A DNA stretch of 64,000 bases from Mesorhizobium waimense (GCF_003601975.1 NZ_QZWZ01000025.1:30658-94657), one strand, 5' to 3'. Shown: positions 26,310-36,105, counted from the first letter of the stretch. Notes: generated from the letters alone by a model not told the origin. A program made the numbers and translations.

Positions 26310-28184
26310 CTAATTCTGATAATATTTACCATAACGTTCACTGTAAAATTCAGCACTGCCGAACTTTTGATACAGCTTGATTCTTTTGATATCGACCTTG
26401 TTAAGCAGAACGCCGATACATTTATCCGCGAGGATCGGATTGTTGTTGAGGCTTTCGCGCACGAATGTACGAGCGGTCACGCCCCATTCAACAACCAGAA
26501 CAAGGCCGTCGAGGTGCTGGACTAGGGACCTCACGTCCGCGACTGGAGCCAACGGGGGCAAATCAACGACGACGTAATTGAACGTAGAGCCCGCCTTGAG
26601 CAGAAAGTCGCCCATTTTCTCGATAGGCTGCACGGTCTTTGCGAGCTTTTGTTGGCTCTGGTTCACGCCGGGCAGGAACCTCAATGGCAATGACTGATGG
26701 GCCAGCATATCTCTCGCATTGAAGTCTCCAGCCAACAAGTTGGCCAGGCCACGTTCCCAGCCGTTGGCCAACATAGGGGACAAGCCCGGATTGTGGATGT
26801 CGGCATCGATTAACAGCGTCCTACAACGCTGCATGGCAAGAACCATCGCAAGATTAGCCGCGACCAGCGACTTCCCTTCTCCCGGGAGGCACGAAACGAT
26901 GCCGATCGCCTTGGTGCTCTTCGTCGGTAACTCGGCATCAACAGCGACTTTCACCGTTCGCATCGCTTCAGCGAATTCCGAGCGCGGATGTTGCTCTACC
27001 CAGTTAAAGGCGCTGTTCCCCACCTCGATGAATGACAGCTCTCCGACCGCATGATCACGCTTGTTCCGGCGAATTGGCTTCCCGTCTAGCAACGGGATCA
27101 TTCCGAGCGTGTCAAGTCCGAGCTCATCGCGCACTTGACCCCTCGTGCGGAAAAAGCGCTCCCGGTACTCCCGAATTCCGCCCACACCGGCGCCAATCAT
27201 GCCGCCGAGCACGGCGCAGATCGCCAACGCAACAATGCCGTTCGGAGAACTTGGTCTGCCGGGGTATGATGCTTCCGAGATAATCCGCGCCTCTGTCAAC
27301 GCCATCGAAAGGTTCTGTAGGCTCGCTTGGTACTGCTGCAGGACCTGTTCATATTGCGACTTGAGGGAAGACGCTTCAAGTTCGAGCTGGCGCAAGGTAA
27401 CCAGCGTTTCCTTGGTCAGCGTAGTGTCTGTTCGGAACCTGTGGACTGCGAGCTCGGCGTCGACCGATCGCTTGCGCACCGTCTCGAGTTCTTCCGCCAG
27501 GGCACCGCGAGCCCGGATGATCGACTCATCTTTAGCTCCAACTTGGTCAGAGATATAGATTTCAGCATACTTATTGGCTATTTTTTGCGCCATTTCAGCG
27601 CTAGGCGACTGAAATTGGATTTGCAGAATGTAAGTATCGCCTACGCGAGCTACCGTTAAATTGTCAGTCAGAATGCCAAATGCCTGCCATCGATCAGGCC
27701 CTCGAGCCGCACTCGGTTTCACCGGCGCTCCTTTTTCGTCGGAACTGCCAATGAATGACCTCACCACCCGAGCGACCGTTCCTGTGAGAGTGTTGAGCAA
27801 CGAATACGGCGCTGACAAGAAAGAGCGATCGGTAGCAAGACCGAGGCTGTCAACGACCTTTAGCCCGATCCGGTCGGAACGCAACAATTCGACCTGACTC
27901 AGCATCATCGGGTCAAGCTGTGTGGAGCTTCCGCTCTCTGTTAACTTCGTCACGACGGATGGCTGGTTCTTGTCGATCAGGATTCTGGCCGTCGACTCGT
28001 ACAAGGGCACCTCGGCCGCAAGGTACGCCAGCCCCAGTACAAAGCCTGCGAGCGCGCATGTAAGGACGAACCTCAACTGCCGTCGCGCTGCCGCCAGGAG
28101 TGTTTCGAGATCAATCGTTCCCGACTGAGGATCGTCGAATATGAAGGCAGCATCCGTGTGCCGATTTTCAACTTCGCGGAGCAT
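26310..28184 (-). CDS. Polysaccharide co-polymerase and tyrosine autokinase (ExoP/Wzc-type)
   Basis: A 624-residue chain-length and export regulator. Two membrane helices at about 40-58 and 316-336 flank the periplasmic Wzz-type domain with coiled coil; the PGRPSSPNG motif (308-316) precedes the second helix. The cytoplasmic BY-kinase domain has Walker A LPGEGKSL (433-440), Walker A' LLIDADIHNP (457-466) and Walker B VVVDLPP near 541. Five Tyr fall in the last 21 residues (YQKF, FYSERYGKYYQN), the usual autophosphorylation cluster. It should work with the ExoF-like protein at 23160. The closing codon is TAG. Confidence 0.93.
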   Translation of the reverse strand: MLREVENRHTDAAFIFDDPQSGTIDLETLLAAARRQLRFVLTCALAGFVLGLAYLAAEVPLYESTARILIDKNQPSVVTKLTESGSSTQLDPMMLSQVELLRSDRIGLKVVDSLGLATDRSFLSAPYSLLNTLTGTVARVVRSFIGSSDEKGAPVKPSAARGPDRWQAFGILTDNLTVARVGDTYILQIQFQSPSAEMAQKIANKYAEIYISDQVGAKDESIIRARGALAEELETVRKRSVDAELAVHRFRTDTTLTKETLVTLRQLELEASSLKSQYEQVLQQYQASLQNLSMALTEARIISEASYPGRPSSPNGIVALAICAVLGGMIGAGVGGIREYRERFFRTRGQVRDELGLDTLGMIPLLDGKPIRRNKRDHAVGELSFIEVGNSAFNWVEQHPRSEFAEAMRTVKVAVDAELPTKSTKAIGIVSCLPGEGKSLVAANLAMVLAMQRCRTLLIDADIHNPGLSPMLANGWERGLANLLAGDFNARDMLAHQSLPLRFLPGVNQSQQKLAKTVQPIEKMGDFLLKAGSTFNYVVVDLPPLAPVADVRSLVQHLDGLVLVVEWGVTARTFVRESLNNNPILADKCIGVLLNKVDIKRIKLYQKFGSAEFYSERYGKYYQN

Positions 28185-28514
28185 ACGCCTTCAAACCCGT
28201 GGGATGAGACTGGCAGCGCATAGGCAGTGAGAAACACGCTACCACATTATCTGACTAAATGTCCGCAAATTCAGTATCGACGCCAGCGGAGCACAGGGGC
28301 ACACCGCCCTGGGCGGACGTCAGCCCGCTCCTCGCCAAAGGCGCGAATTCCTAACTCTGATTGTAATAAAACGAACCCTCACGCGGCCCATGGCCCATGC
28401 TCCGCTGCACGTCGTGCTATCCAATTAAAGGAAGAAACTGGGTCGATTGCCAAATGGCAACATCTGAGCAAGAGATTCCGGGCCTAGGTTGAGCCAGTCC
28501 TGCGGGAAACAGGG

Positions 28515-28685
28515 ATGTCGATTGGAATGCCTCGTCGATCACAGGCGCGCGATAACCATAACCGTAAGAGGTCTGGGCGCATTTGGCGCCTCGCGGAACA
28601 CCTCTCCAGTGCCCGAATTAGACAGGCTGCAGTCACATTTTGTATCGTGGTGTGGGGTGTCATCGTGCTGATCGTCCTCTTCTAG
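28515..28685 (+). CDS. Possible tail-anchored small basic protein (56 aa)
   Basis: ATG SIGMPRRSQARDNHNRKRSG then a C-terminal hydrophobic helix (AAVTFCIVVWGVIVLIVLF) ending in TAG. Composition is that of a small inner-membrane protein with a basic cytoplasmic head. It is convergent with, and overlaps by 26 bp, the exoX-like gene. The ribosome site is weak (ACAGGG), so it may not be expressed. It could be a small partner of the export machinery, but no family is recognised. Confidence 0.4.
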   Translation: MSIGMPRRSQARDNHNRKRSGRIWRLAEHLSSARIRQAAVTFCIVVWGVIVLIVLF

Positions 28686-28959
28686 GCGGAAAGTGGTCCG
28701 ACTTAGTCACCAAGTGGCTCGGCCGTTGCTCCCTTTCGGACTCATCGCGCGCGATGTGTGTCTTCGGAATCTCGGGTTCTTTGGAGACCGCGCGCCACAC
28801 AAGCAGCATGACAGCAACAAAGTACCCAATCTGTATCAAGATCCCACAAATTACCGTTTGGACAAACGTGCTCCAGAGCGAGCCGGTAAGCAAATATGTA
28901 CCGATGGCGAATGCCAACAGGACTATGATAAGGCCGCGCAAAAATAGCAAAAAGGACAT
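28660..28959 (-). CDS. exoX: Exopolysaccharide production repressor, ExoX-like
   Basis: A 99-residue protein with two hydrophobic helices (LRGLIIVLLAFAIGTYLLTG and a second from about 33 to 57, VICGILIQIGYFVAVMLLVW) and a charged cytoplasmic tail. This is the plan of rhizobial ExoX/Psi proteins, which lower exopolysaccharide synthesis post-translationally by acting on the initiating ExoY-type sugar transferase. The target in this locus would be the WcaJ-type protein at 55009. The tail is longer than in short family members. Confidence 0.78.
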   Translation of the reverse strand: MSFLLFLRGLIIVLLAFAIGTYLLTGSLWSTFVQTVICGILIQIGYFVAVMLLVWRAVSKEPEIPKTHIARDESEREQRPSHLVTKSDHFPPRRGRSAR

Positions 28960-29541
28960 CGCCGTCCCACTCGCAGCCGCTCGCGTGACCCGCTCCTTGG
29001 CTGTCCAGCTCTCAGCGCGTTAACCATCATAACATATCGGAACGGGTCAGAGCGGTAAAATATTAGGAAATGCGAATAAACACGCCCTACCGTTTTGCCA
29101 GGACGCCTTCGGCGGATTTGGCGGTGAGTGCCTGAGGCGACCAATGCCGCTAAGCCTTCCTTCTTGTGCTCGCGCAGATGGCCAGCGTTTCGACCAAATG
29201 GTGGAAGCCCTTGCTTGGTGCTTTGGTCGACCATCCGCGGGAGCGATCATCATGACACCCTTTGCCTGTGGAGTCGGCGTGCGGATCTGGTCGAAGATGC
29301 CTTGCACACCGAACTGGCTGAAACGCCCGGTTCATCGGTCGACGTAGCCGTGTTGCGCGAGATAATTGATAACGTGTTCGGCCAACTTCTCTGGCGCGCT
29401 CAGCCCTGCTGCCAGCACAAATTTTCGGCGACTCTGGCTCCTCATAGGGTCTATCGATGCCATTCTCGGCCACGTGGATAGGCAGGGAACGTTAGGTGGC
29501 TGCCCGACTGTGTCCTCATACATTCATCAGGGATCCCGGTA
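28960..29541. other. Intergenic stretch, probably eroded DNA
   Basis: About 580 bp between exoX and the methyltransferase gene. Several frames are open but none reads like a real protein and I recognise no family. The section may be a decayed mobile element. Confidence 0.35.
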
Positions 29542-30501
29542 CTAGCGTTGAGCGCCCCGATATTCGTCGACAATGCTGCTTAGTGAGATACTCGTTTCGG
29601 TTAGTTTTCCCAGGAAATAGGCCCCATTGCTGCCGTCGATCTTGTGACCCTCTCCGATCATGCCGTCCATAAGCGGGGCCAGCGCAAAGGGCAGACTCAA
29701 GACGTCACCAAGCCACCGGCTTCGGGTAAAGCCACGGAGGAAGTATTTCGCCGCCCAGTAGAGTGACAAGCCGGGTCCACCGAGCGCTCCACGACTGATC
29801 GTTTCGAAATTCCGGAATAGCCAGCGATGTCCGACCTCCGTGAAGCGCGTAAAATCATAAGCGCCCTCATGCACTTGCTGCATGAACGGTGTCTCGGCGT
29901 AGACGAGACCGCCGGGCCGGAGCACACGGGATATCTCTGAAACGACCTGTTCCGGGTTAATCACATGCTCGAGGACCGCTTGAATGCAGACGCCGTCCAC
30001 CGAGCCGCTGGCAAGCGGAATTTGATGGGCGTCCGCGATGAAATGTGTGTGTCCGGACGGATAGATGTCGAATGCAATCTGTCGAAAGGCCTCGGTTTCA
30101 TAAAGGCCCTCGGTCCCCGCACCCCTGGTTGCGGCGCCGATCATGAGCACGAGAGGGCGCTCGACGCCGTGCGAGAGAATGTGATCGCGAAAGCTGACAA
30201 TGTTTCGCGCACTGAGATTCGCAGTTCCGAAGAGCCATCCCTTGGTGATCCTCAGCCAGTTCGGCCGCCTCCTTATGAGTGACATGCCGCTTGCCGTCAG
30301 GACATCGGCACGCACGAGACTGCAAGAGAAATCGATCAGTGCGGGCTGACCACGCACAACCGGATAGTCGGCCGTTCGCATATCAGGGGACTCGGATTTC
30401 GCCTGCGTTATGGTCCTGCCGTCGCGGTACAGAATAATCGGTACGGAAGGATCCCCAGGCTGGCGCATGAGATGCTCGAACTCTCGCCATTCCGCAAGCA
30501 T
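29542..30501 (-). CDS. Class I SAM-dependent methyltransferase
   Basis: The start is set at the ATG before LAEWREFEHL, eight bases after the upstream GT2 stop; a longer frame would overlap that gene by 190 bp. The 319 residues include VLMIGAATRGAGTEG as SAM-binding glycine motif, FDIYPSGHTHFIADAHQIPL, and VCIQAVLEHV followed by LRPGGLVYAETPF, a type 11 methyltransferase layout. The N-terminal third has no known domain. In this operon with a polymerase and a GT2 enzyme it probably methylates a sugar of the exopolysaccharide repeat. Confidence 0.82.
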   Translation of the reverse strand: MLAEWREFEHLMRQPGDPSVPIILYRDGRTITQAKSESPDMRTADYPVVRGQPALIDFSCSLVRADVLTASGMSLIRRRPNWLRITKGWLFGTANLSARNIVSFRDHILSHGVERPLVLMIGAATRGAGTEGLYETEAFRQIAFDIYPSGHTHFIADAHQIPLASGSVDGVCIQAVLEHVINPEQVVSEISRVLRPGGLVYAETPFMQQVHEGAYDFTRFTEVGHRWLFRNFETISRGALGGPGLSLYWAAKYFLRGFTRSRWLGDVLSLPFALAPLMDGMIGEGHKIDGSNGAYFLGKLTETSISLSSIVDEYRGAQR

Positions 30502-30509
30502 CTTTAAGG

Positions 30510-31466
30510 TCAGCAAAGTTTTTTGCGCATGGCGCGGTAGAACAATAGCTTGGCTGCGCGGCGCACATGCGGCTCCATGGCCGTTGGTAGGGCGCAGAGA
30601 AAAATGTAAACGTATACCCGCCAGGACAATGGATCGTGCAGTATCGCGCGAATGAGTAAGCGCGCTCCGCGTTTCTTTTCGCCTTGAGCCACGCAATCAT
30701 TGCCGGCTTTTGCGTATAGGCGCGCGTTGCGCCGCCGCGCCAGGTGCGCAAGCTCCGGCCTTCGGATGACCCATTCTCGCGTGAGCTGTTCTGCTACCGG
30801 CAGAAGCGCATCGAGTCTGCGGGTTGTGTTTGAGCCATGACGCCGTTTATAGACGAGTGCTCCGGCCACATGTTGAAATGTCCAACGCTCGGCTACGCGC
30901 ATGCAAAACTCTGTATCCTCTCCAACCCTGAATGCCTCGTTGAACATCCCGATATCTTCAACAATCTCCCGCCGTATAACGATACTGGAAGGAACAATCG
31001 GCCCATCAAGCAGAAAATATGTCGGCAGCGTATCGCATTGATCCGCGCGATAGCGGCCAACGGCCACGGGGACAGCATCGGAAAGATCTGGAGCGGAAAA
31101 GTCGACTAAATCACCATAGACCAGAGCTGCCTTGCAGCCATTACCGAAGGCGGTCAATTGACGCTCAAGCTTGTCCTCAGCCCAGAAATCATCGCCGTCG
31201 AGAAATGCAATAAAATCACCGGTAGCATGTCTGATGGCAAGATTCCTTGCCGATGAGGGCCCGATACCCGCCGTTGTCAGGACATGGATGCGCGGCTCCC
31301 CATCGACCAACGACGCAATCACTTCAGTCGAGCCGTCCGTCGAGCCATCATTGACAATGATGATCTCGCTGATGCCGCCCGAAGCCGTCTGATTGATCAC
31401 GCTTTCCACTGCCTGCACAATGAAGCGTTCTTCATTGTGGCATGTCAAGATGACCGAAACACTCAT
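30510..31466 (-). CDS. GT2 family glycosyltransferase
   Basis: A 318-residue GT-A enzyme: IIVNDGSTDGST near 35-46 (NDGSTD variant) and AFLDGDDFW with a DGDD metal motif. It starts with an ATGA overlap with the Wzy-like gene and is followed at eight bases by the methyltransferase gene, so the three form a transcription unit. It probably adds a sugar of the Wzy-polymerised repeat. Confidence 0.87.
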   Translation of the reverse strand: MSVSVILTCHNEERFIVQAVESVINQTASGGISEIIIVNDGSTDGSTEVIASLVDGEPRIHVLTTAGIGPSSARNLAIRHATGDFIAFLDGDDFWAEDKLERQLTAFGNGCKAALVYGDLVDFSAPDLSDAVPVAVGRYRADQCDTLPTYFLLDGPIVPSSIVIRREIVEDIGMFNEAFRVGEDTEFCMRVAERWTFQHVAGALVYKRRHGSNTTRRLDALLPVAEQLTREWVIRRPELAHLARRRNARLYAKAGNDCVAQGEKKRGARLLIRAILHDPLSWRVYVYIFLCALPTAMEPHVRRAAKLLFYRAMRKKLC

Positions 31467-32746
31467 CTTGCGCTTCCTGGCAAGGCGCGGCCAAGAAATC
31501 GAGAATGACTAGTGCTCGTCGGGTGCCTCGTCCGCGCCCTGTGCAATACTAGGCAAAGCCCGTGCCGCGTCAATTCCGGCAGGAGCGAGACAAGGATCAG
31601 CGTGACGAAAGCTCGTGTGCCGGAGGCTTCTGTTCCAACATAGAAAGCCCAGGGAACAAGGACCACGAGGGGCAGAAGCCGTGCCTGGGCTGCTCCGATC
31701 AATTCGTGAAAAAGTGCCGAGCTTAAAACACGGCTTAGCCGAAACCATGCGGCGGCCCATATCAGAAGATAGAGGCTGAGCCCAATGATGCCGTTCTCGG
31801 TGAGGATGCGTTGAAACTCGCCGTGGATTCCCAGCCGCAACTCGTCAGGAAGATTGCTGAACTCCGTATCGATAATATTCGTGAATTGGTTCGTGCCCAC
31901 GCCCATTAGTGGATGTTCGGAGATGAGCTGTCTGGACAGAGTGAAGGCAAACGCGCGCTGGACATTGCTCGGTGTGTCTCCAAGGGCATATTTCCCCGTC
32001 GCGGCCAGGTATTCGTATTGCCCCATGCTCAGCGGATGGAGCATGGTCTGCAATTGCTTTTCGATATAGGCGTTGTCCACCATGGTCGACAGCACGAAAA
32101 GACCCACGAAGCTGGCGGCGATCGCCGGTACCATCGCAGCGAGCCGTCCGCGCATCAGAAGCGAAGTGGTCAGAAAGAGATAGATCAAAAACGCCTTGCG
32201 TTCCCCAGATAGCACGAGCAGGGGAAGCATCCCTGCCCATACAAACCAGAGGGTGCGCCGCTTGGCCCGGTTGGCGAAGAGGAGGAGCCCCGCGAGCGCA
32301 ATTGGAAGGAAGCTGAACGCGAGCCTTGGATCGGACAGATGCTTCCAACCGACCAAGTAGCCATGGGCCACATGCCAGGCGATCGTATAGGCGAGGATCG
32401 CCACCATGCCGAAAAGCAAGATGTTGACGGCCTTGTCAGTCTCGAGCCGTCTGGCCTCCTGTGCGAGGGCGAACGCAAAGGCGCCCACAGCGGACATCTG
32501 CAACAGCTCGCGCAGGCCGTTCTCTCTGTCCACGCTGAAGGCAGAGACCATGTCCCAGCCCAAGAACGGCAGGAGGAGTAGAAAACCGGCTGGAAAAACC
32601 AAACCTCGCCAACGCCCCGTCGTGAGGCCAATGATGAGCGATAGCAATGTGATCAGCTCGAACGGACGCAGCAATACAAGACCCGTCTCGAGCCTGATTG
32701 GCAGGAAAAGGCTTAGTATCGCGAATGTGAGGAGATAACGCATCAT
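31463..32746 (-). CDS. O-antigen ligase/polymerase-like membrane protein (Wzy/WaaL family)
   Basis: A 427-residue polytopic protein with roughly ten to twelve hydrophobic helices and a long periplasmic loop near the C-terminal third holding HPLMGVGTNQF and LGIHGEFQRILTENGIIGL; the H-x-EFQ-x-x-x-ENG arrangement is typical of the O-antigen_lig/Wzy_C superfamily. In a locus with Wzx, ExoP and ExoF homologues a Wzy polymerase is the best reading; a ligase is possible. Its upstream DNA is IS630 debris, so its original promoter or operon link may be lost. Confidence 0.85.
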   Translation of the reverse strand: MMRYLLTFAILSLFLPIRLETGLVLLRPFELITLLSLIIGLTTGRWRGLVFPAGFLLLLPFLGWDMVSAFSVDRENGLRELLQMSAVGAFAFALAQEARRLETDKAVNILLFGMVAILAYTIAWHVAHGYLVGWKHLSDPRLAFSFLPIALAGLLLFANRAKRRTLWFVWAGMLPLLVLSGERKAFLIYLFLTTSLLMRGRLAAMVPAIAASFVGLFVLSTMVDNAYIEKQLQTMLHPLSMGQYEYLAATGKYALGDTPSNVQRAFAFTLSRQLISEHPLMGVGTNQFTNIIDTEFSNLPDELRLGIHGEFQRILTENGIIGLSLYLLIWAAAWFRLSRVLSSALFHELIGAAQARLLPLVVLVPWAFYVGTEASGTRAFVTLILVSLLPELTRHGLCLVLHRARTRHPTSTSHSRFLGRALPGSAR

Positions 32747-32770
32747 AGCCCCACGCGGCGCGATATCCTT

Positions 32771-32953
32771 TTAACATGTTCTCTTTCCCGGAGACAGAAT
32801 CTTGTTGGTATTCCGGCGGGCGGAGAAGATTTTGCGCCGGTTCATCGGTGTGTCGACGACGAAAGGGGCGGTGAGCCCATGACAGAGCAGCCCAGCGATG
32901 AAGGTCTGCGTCTTCCAACGTCCAACGGTGCCTCGAGCGTAGGTAGAGCTCAT
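32771..32953 (-). pseudogene. Internal fragment of an IS630-type transposase
   Basis: The frame reads GRWKTQTFIAGLLCHGLTAP then FVVDTPMNRRKIF, which matches the segment HWKTTTFTGALRLTGMTAP and FVYDGAMNGNVF of the complete transposase 200 bp away. It is too different to be part of that copy and represents an older, separate IS630 insertion. Confidence 0.65.
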
Positions 32954-33010
32954 CAGGCAGTCGACGGAGAGTGATGGCGCATCGTTACGGCGCGCAGTCG
33001 ATGCGGCCTA

Positions 33011-34054
33011 GAGCACGTCCTGTTTAATCCGGTTCATATCCTGCGGCCTTAAAGTAGTTTGCGCATTCGGCTGGCGTGAAGAGGTCGAGAAGCGGACCGA
33101 CGGCGTCCCACAAAGCCTTGATGGTTCTCTCGGCCTTTGCTCGCAACAACGCCTTGAGCTTGGAGAAGGCGTTCTCGATGGGGTTGAAGTCGGGACTGGA
33201 GGGCGGCAGGTAGAGCAGGCTTGCCCCTGCGGCCTCAATCGCGTCGCGCACGCCGGCGGCCTTGTGGGCGGGCAGGTTGTCCATGACGACTACGTCGCCC
33301 TCCGACAATGTCGGGACCAGCACCTGCTCGACATAGGCCACGAATACGTTGCCGTTCATAGCGCCGTCGTAGACGAAGGGCGCTGTCATGCCCGTCAGCC
33401 GCAGCGCTCCGGTGAAGGTCGTGGTCTTCCAGTGGCCATGCGGCACGCCGGCCCGGCAGCGCTCGCCGCGCGGCGCTCTTCCACGCAGGCGGGCCATCTT
33501 TGTGGAGAGGCCGGTCTCGTCGATGAACACGAGCTTCGCCGGATCGAGATCGAGCTGGCCGTCGAACCAGTCCCGGCGCCGCTTCAGGACGTCGGGGCGA
33601 TCCTGCTCCAGTGCGTGCGCGGACTTTTTTTGAATGTCCAGCCGTGGCCGCGAAGCCAGGCGCTCAAGGCGCTGCGGGCTGATCCGCACCGAATGCTCGG
33701 CGCTGAGCCGCTCCACCATCTCGTTCAGCGTGATGTCCTTGCGCTCCTCGATCAGCCCGACGATGAAGGCTTCATGCGCATCGAGGCTGGAGGCGCGGCG
33801 GCGGCCCTGCGGGCGTGGCGCCTGTTCGCCGATCTTCGCCCGCGCAATCCAGCGGATCGCGCTGGACACTCCCACGCCGAACCGCGCCGCCGCTTGCCGC
33901 GCCGACATGCCCTCGTCCGAAGCCTTCAAGACCCGCGACCGAAGATCCCCGCTCAATGCTCTTCCCATCGTCCACCTCCATCGAGGTGGATGTTGAATCA
34001 GCACAAAACGCACCCGTCACATCACAATCGATTCATCGATCACAGGACGTGCTC
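33011..34054 (-). mobile_element. Complete IS630-family insertion sequence with TA duplication
   Basis: The element is 1044 bp. Its ends are GAGCACGTCCTGT on the left and the exact inverted match ACAGGACGTGCTC on the right. A TA lies outside each end (33009-33010 and 34055-34056), the target duplication expected for IS630. It carries one transposase gene. The right end falls in the stop codon of the GH16 gene, which the element re-creates. Confidence 0.9.
33024..33968 (-). CDS. IS630 family transposase
   Basis: The start is taken at ATG before GRALSGDLRS, the normal IS630 N-terminus; an upstream in-frame ATG would extend toward the inverted repeat. The 314-residue product has a Pax-like helix-turn-helix (ARQAAARFGVGVSSAIRWI) and the DDE triad in FIDETG, VVMDNLPAHK and FNPIENAFSKLK. 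No frameshift is needed for the reading, so it appears intact and able to move. Confidence 0.93.
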   Translation of the reverse strand: MGRALSGDLRSRVLKASDEGMSARQAAARFGVGVSSAIRWIARAKIGEQAPRPQGRRRASSLDAHEAFIVGLIEERKDITLNEMVERLSAEHSVRISPQRLERLASRPRLDIQKKSAHALEQDRPDVLKRRRDWFDGQLDLDPAKLVFIDETGLSTKMARLRGRAPRGERCRAGVPHGHWKTTTFTGALRLTGMTAPFVYDGAMNGNVFVAYVEQVLVPTLSEGDVVVMDNLPAHKAAGVRDAIEAAGASLLYLPPSSPDFNPIENAFSKLKALLRAKAERTIKALWDAVGPLLDLFTPAECANYFKAAGYEPD

Positions 34055-36105
34055 TAGCCGACGGTCTCGCTTTCCGGGGTCCAGGCTTCTGGCTGGTCGA
34101 GCACAGAGACTGCGCGAACGTGGCAGCGAATTTTATGCCCCATATCCTGCGAGCCGAGCTCATAGCCTGTGCCGGTTTCGCCGACGATCGGAACGCCGTC
34201 ACGATACCAGAGACACTCTATTTGCGACGCAACCACGTTCGGTACGACGGTCAGCGCTTGGCTTGGCGAAGCCCGGCCCGACAAGGTCGGCAATGCGCTG
34301 AAACCCGGCGGAACCCTAGCCAGATCCGTTTCCGTCTGCCGGACCCTTATATAGTCAATGACCATGTCGTACGTCTGCGACGGGTCCGGTTCAGCACGCC
34401 CCTTGTTTTGATCGTAAGCGAAATCCACCATGATGTATTTTTTCGCTGCGAGTTCCGGGCTCGTCGGAACGCGCGCCACTTCCCAGCCATCGATCACGAA
34501 ATAACTATAATCATCCTCGATCTGGGCGTACCAAGTATGAAATTCGCCATCGTATATGTCGATTGCCGCTGGAAAGCCATTTGATGGATCGACTTGATAG
34601 CCGGCTATTTTCCGGTGCACGCCACCTGCCGCGATATGTGGATCTGCATAACCGAGTTTGGGTTTGTGCACGTGCTGGCTTATGTTGATGTGGGCCCCAT
34701 TGAGACCATCATATTCCCAAAAGTCAGTCTCAAGCCGATTGCGCGTCCTCCAGAACAGATGCTCTTTGCCATACGCCCAAAAAGCAGGAAAAAATCCGGG
34801 GCGGGGCGCTGTGATCTTTGGAAGTCTGGCGCGGATCTCAAAGATTCCTTTTCCCCAACACCGCCCTTGGCCATTGTTGTTCACTGAAGAGAACGCACCT
34901 GTTCTCCAGCGGCCCTTATGCAAGAGCCGGAGCGCCAGCGTGTGGCTGGCGCCGTCGTGCACATATGAGGAAGGCGACCCCGAGATCCGCTGGGCAATGG
35001 CGTCAACGCCGACATTCGCCAGAGAGGTCGGCGCGTACCAGATGCTGGCTTGGGCACCTTTGGAATCATCGACAACCGTGTTGGTATCGAAATCATCAAA
35101 GAAGACCGTTGCGTAACCGCGGATCGGCGGCGCCGCCTGACCACGATGAGCAAATCGCTCATTGCGGATGGCTGCCCAGGACTCCCACGAGGCTGAGTCG
35201 AATTCGTAACGTGCCGGTTTGTTGTTCGCATCCACGAATGAAGGAGGGCGCTGGCGATAGGGATGATCGCTTGGCAGGTCGGATTGCCGGCCGACGCGCC
35301 ACATGCCCCATCCCATCAGCATGTCGATCTGCGAGTCATCTAGTTCGCTTTGTCCGATGATGACGCAGTCGATCGCGACATCGGCCCTCATCGGATTGTT
35401 CACATCGCCCATGAAGCTCTCCGATTTCATCCGGTTGGGTGCCATTGCATAGATGGTCTGGCCAGCCGTCTTGACCCCATTCACCACAACTTGCATCACG
35501 AATCCCCGGCGGTACCCGACCATGACATTCCAGCCGCCAAAATCCGTCGAGCATTTCCCTTCCTCGCTCTTGATCTTGCCATCATCGACCTGTGAAACGA
35601 ATGTGCCTTTCGATGGCCTGAAGCAGACCCGCGGCTGGCGGTGCACCGAACCACCCTCGGCGCCATTGACGCACAAAACAGAAACGTTGTTCGCATCGGA
35701 GTTGGCTGCGGAATCGCACCGGGCGATCACGAGCCACCAGCGGTGAAGGTATGGGGCGTCGTTATCGGCAGGCCAAGTCAATGCCTGTTTCGTACCCTTC
35801 TTGAAGAGCACGCCGTCTTTCCCAAGCTTTGTCGGGCACAGAGAAGGCTCGGCCTGCACCGCAGCCACAGGCTTCACGCCGCCGGATTGCCACGAGGAGA
35901 CCTCGCCTTCGGCCAAATCCTCCTGATACCAGGATTTCACGATCATCTCCGGGAACAGATCTGGATGCCAGAGTTGTCCCTTCTGCGGCGAGCCCTGTTC
36001 CGGACCGGCGGCGAGAGCATTCCGTCCTGGGCGACCGGATGCCGTCAGCAGAAGGGCGGCGCATGCAGCCCGCGCCAGATCCCGGCGAGAAATGCGGTTG
36101 GTCAT
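34054..36105 (-). CDS. Tat-exported GH16 family glycoside hydrolase (endoglucanase/EPS lyase-like)
   Basis: The ATG before TNRISRRDLARAA is chosen because it gives a proper twin-arginine signal (SRRDLAR, then hydrophobic to TASG); a start 51 bp upstream is possible. About 683 residues: an N-terminal lectin-like beta domain (30-290), a GH16 catalytic domain (about 330-580) with nucleophile and acid at Glu459-Thr-Asp461-x2-Glu464 (ETDFWE), and a C-terminal Ig-like domain (about 600-683). GH16 enzymes near exopolysaccharide genes, such as ExoK, trim the nascent polymer in the periplasm. The TAG stop is shared with the end of the IS630 element. Confidence 0.88.
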   Translation of the reverse strand: MTNRISRRDLARAACAALLLTASGRPGRNALAAGPEQGSPQKGQLWHPDLFPEMIVKSWYQEDLAEGEVSSWQSGGVKPVAAVQAEPSLCPTKLGKDGVLFKKGTKQALTWPADNDAPYLHRWWLVIARCDSAANSDANNVSVLCVNGAEGGSVHRQPRVCFRPSKGTFVSQVDDGKIKSEEGKCSTDFGGWNVMVGYRRGFVMQVVVNGVKTAGQTIYAMAPNRMKSESFMGDVNNPMRADVAIDCVIIGQSELDDSQIDMLMGWGMWRVGRQSDLPSDHPYRQRPPSFVDANNKPARYEFDSASWESWAAIRNERFAHRGQAAPPIRGYATVFFDDFDTNTVVDDSKGAQASIWYAPTSLANVGVDAIAQRISGSPSSYVHDGASHTLALRLLHKGRWRTGAFSSVNNNGQGRCWGKGIFEIRARLPKITAPRPGFFPAFWAYGKEHLFWRTRNRLETDFWEYDGLNGAHINISQHVHKPKLGYADPHIAAGGVHRKIAGYQVDPSNGFPAAIDIYDGEFHTWYAQIEDDYSYFVIDGWEVARVPTSPELAAKKYIMVDFAYDQNKGRAEPDPSQTYDMVIDYIRVRQTETDLARVPPGFSALPTLSGRASPSQALTVVPNVVASQIECLWYRDGVPIVGETGTGYELGSQDMGHKIRCHVRAVSVLDQPEAWTPESETVG

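Noticed and set aside
29047..29523. Several open frames on both strands between exoX and the methyltransferase gene
   Set aside because: None resembles a family; frames shift against each other and composition is that of noncoding GC-rich DNA.
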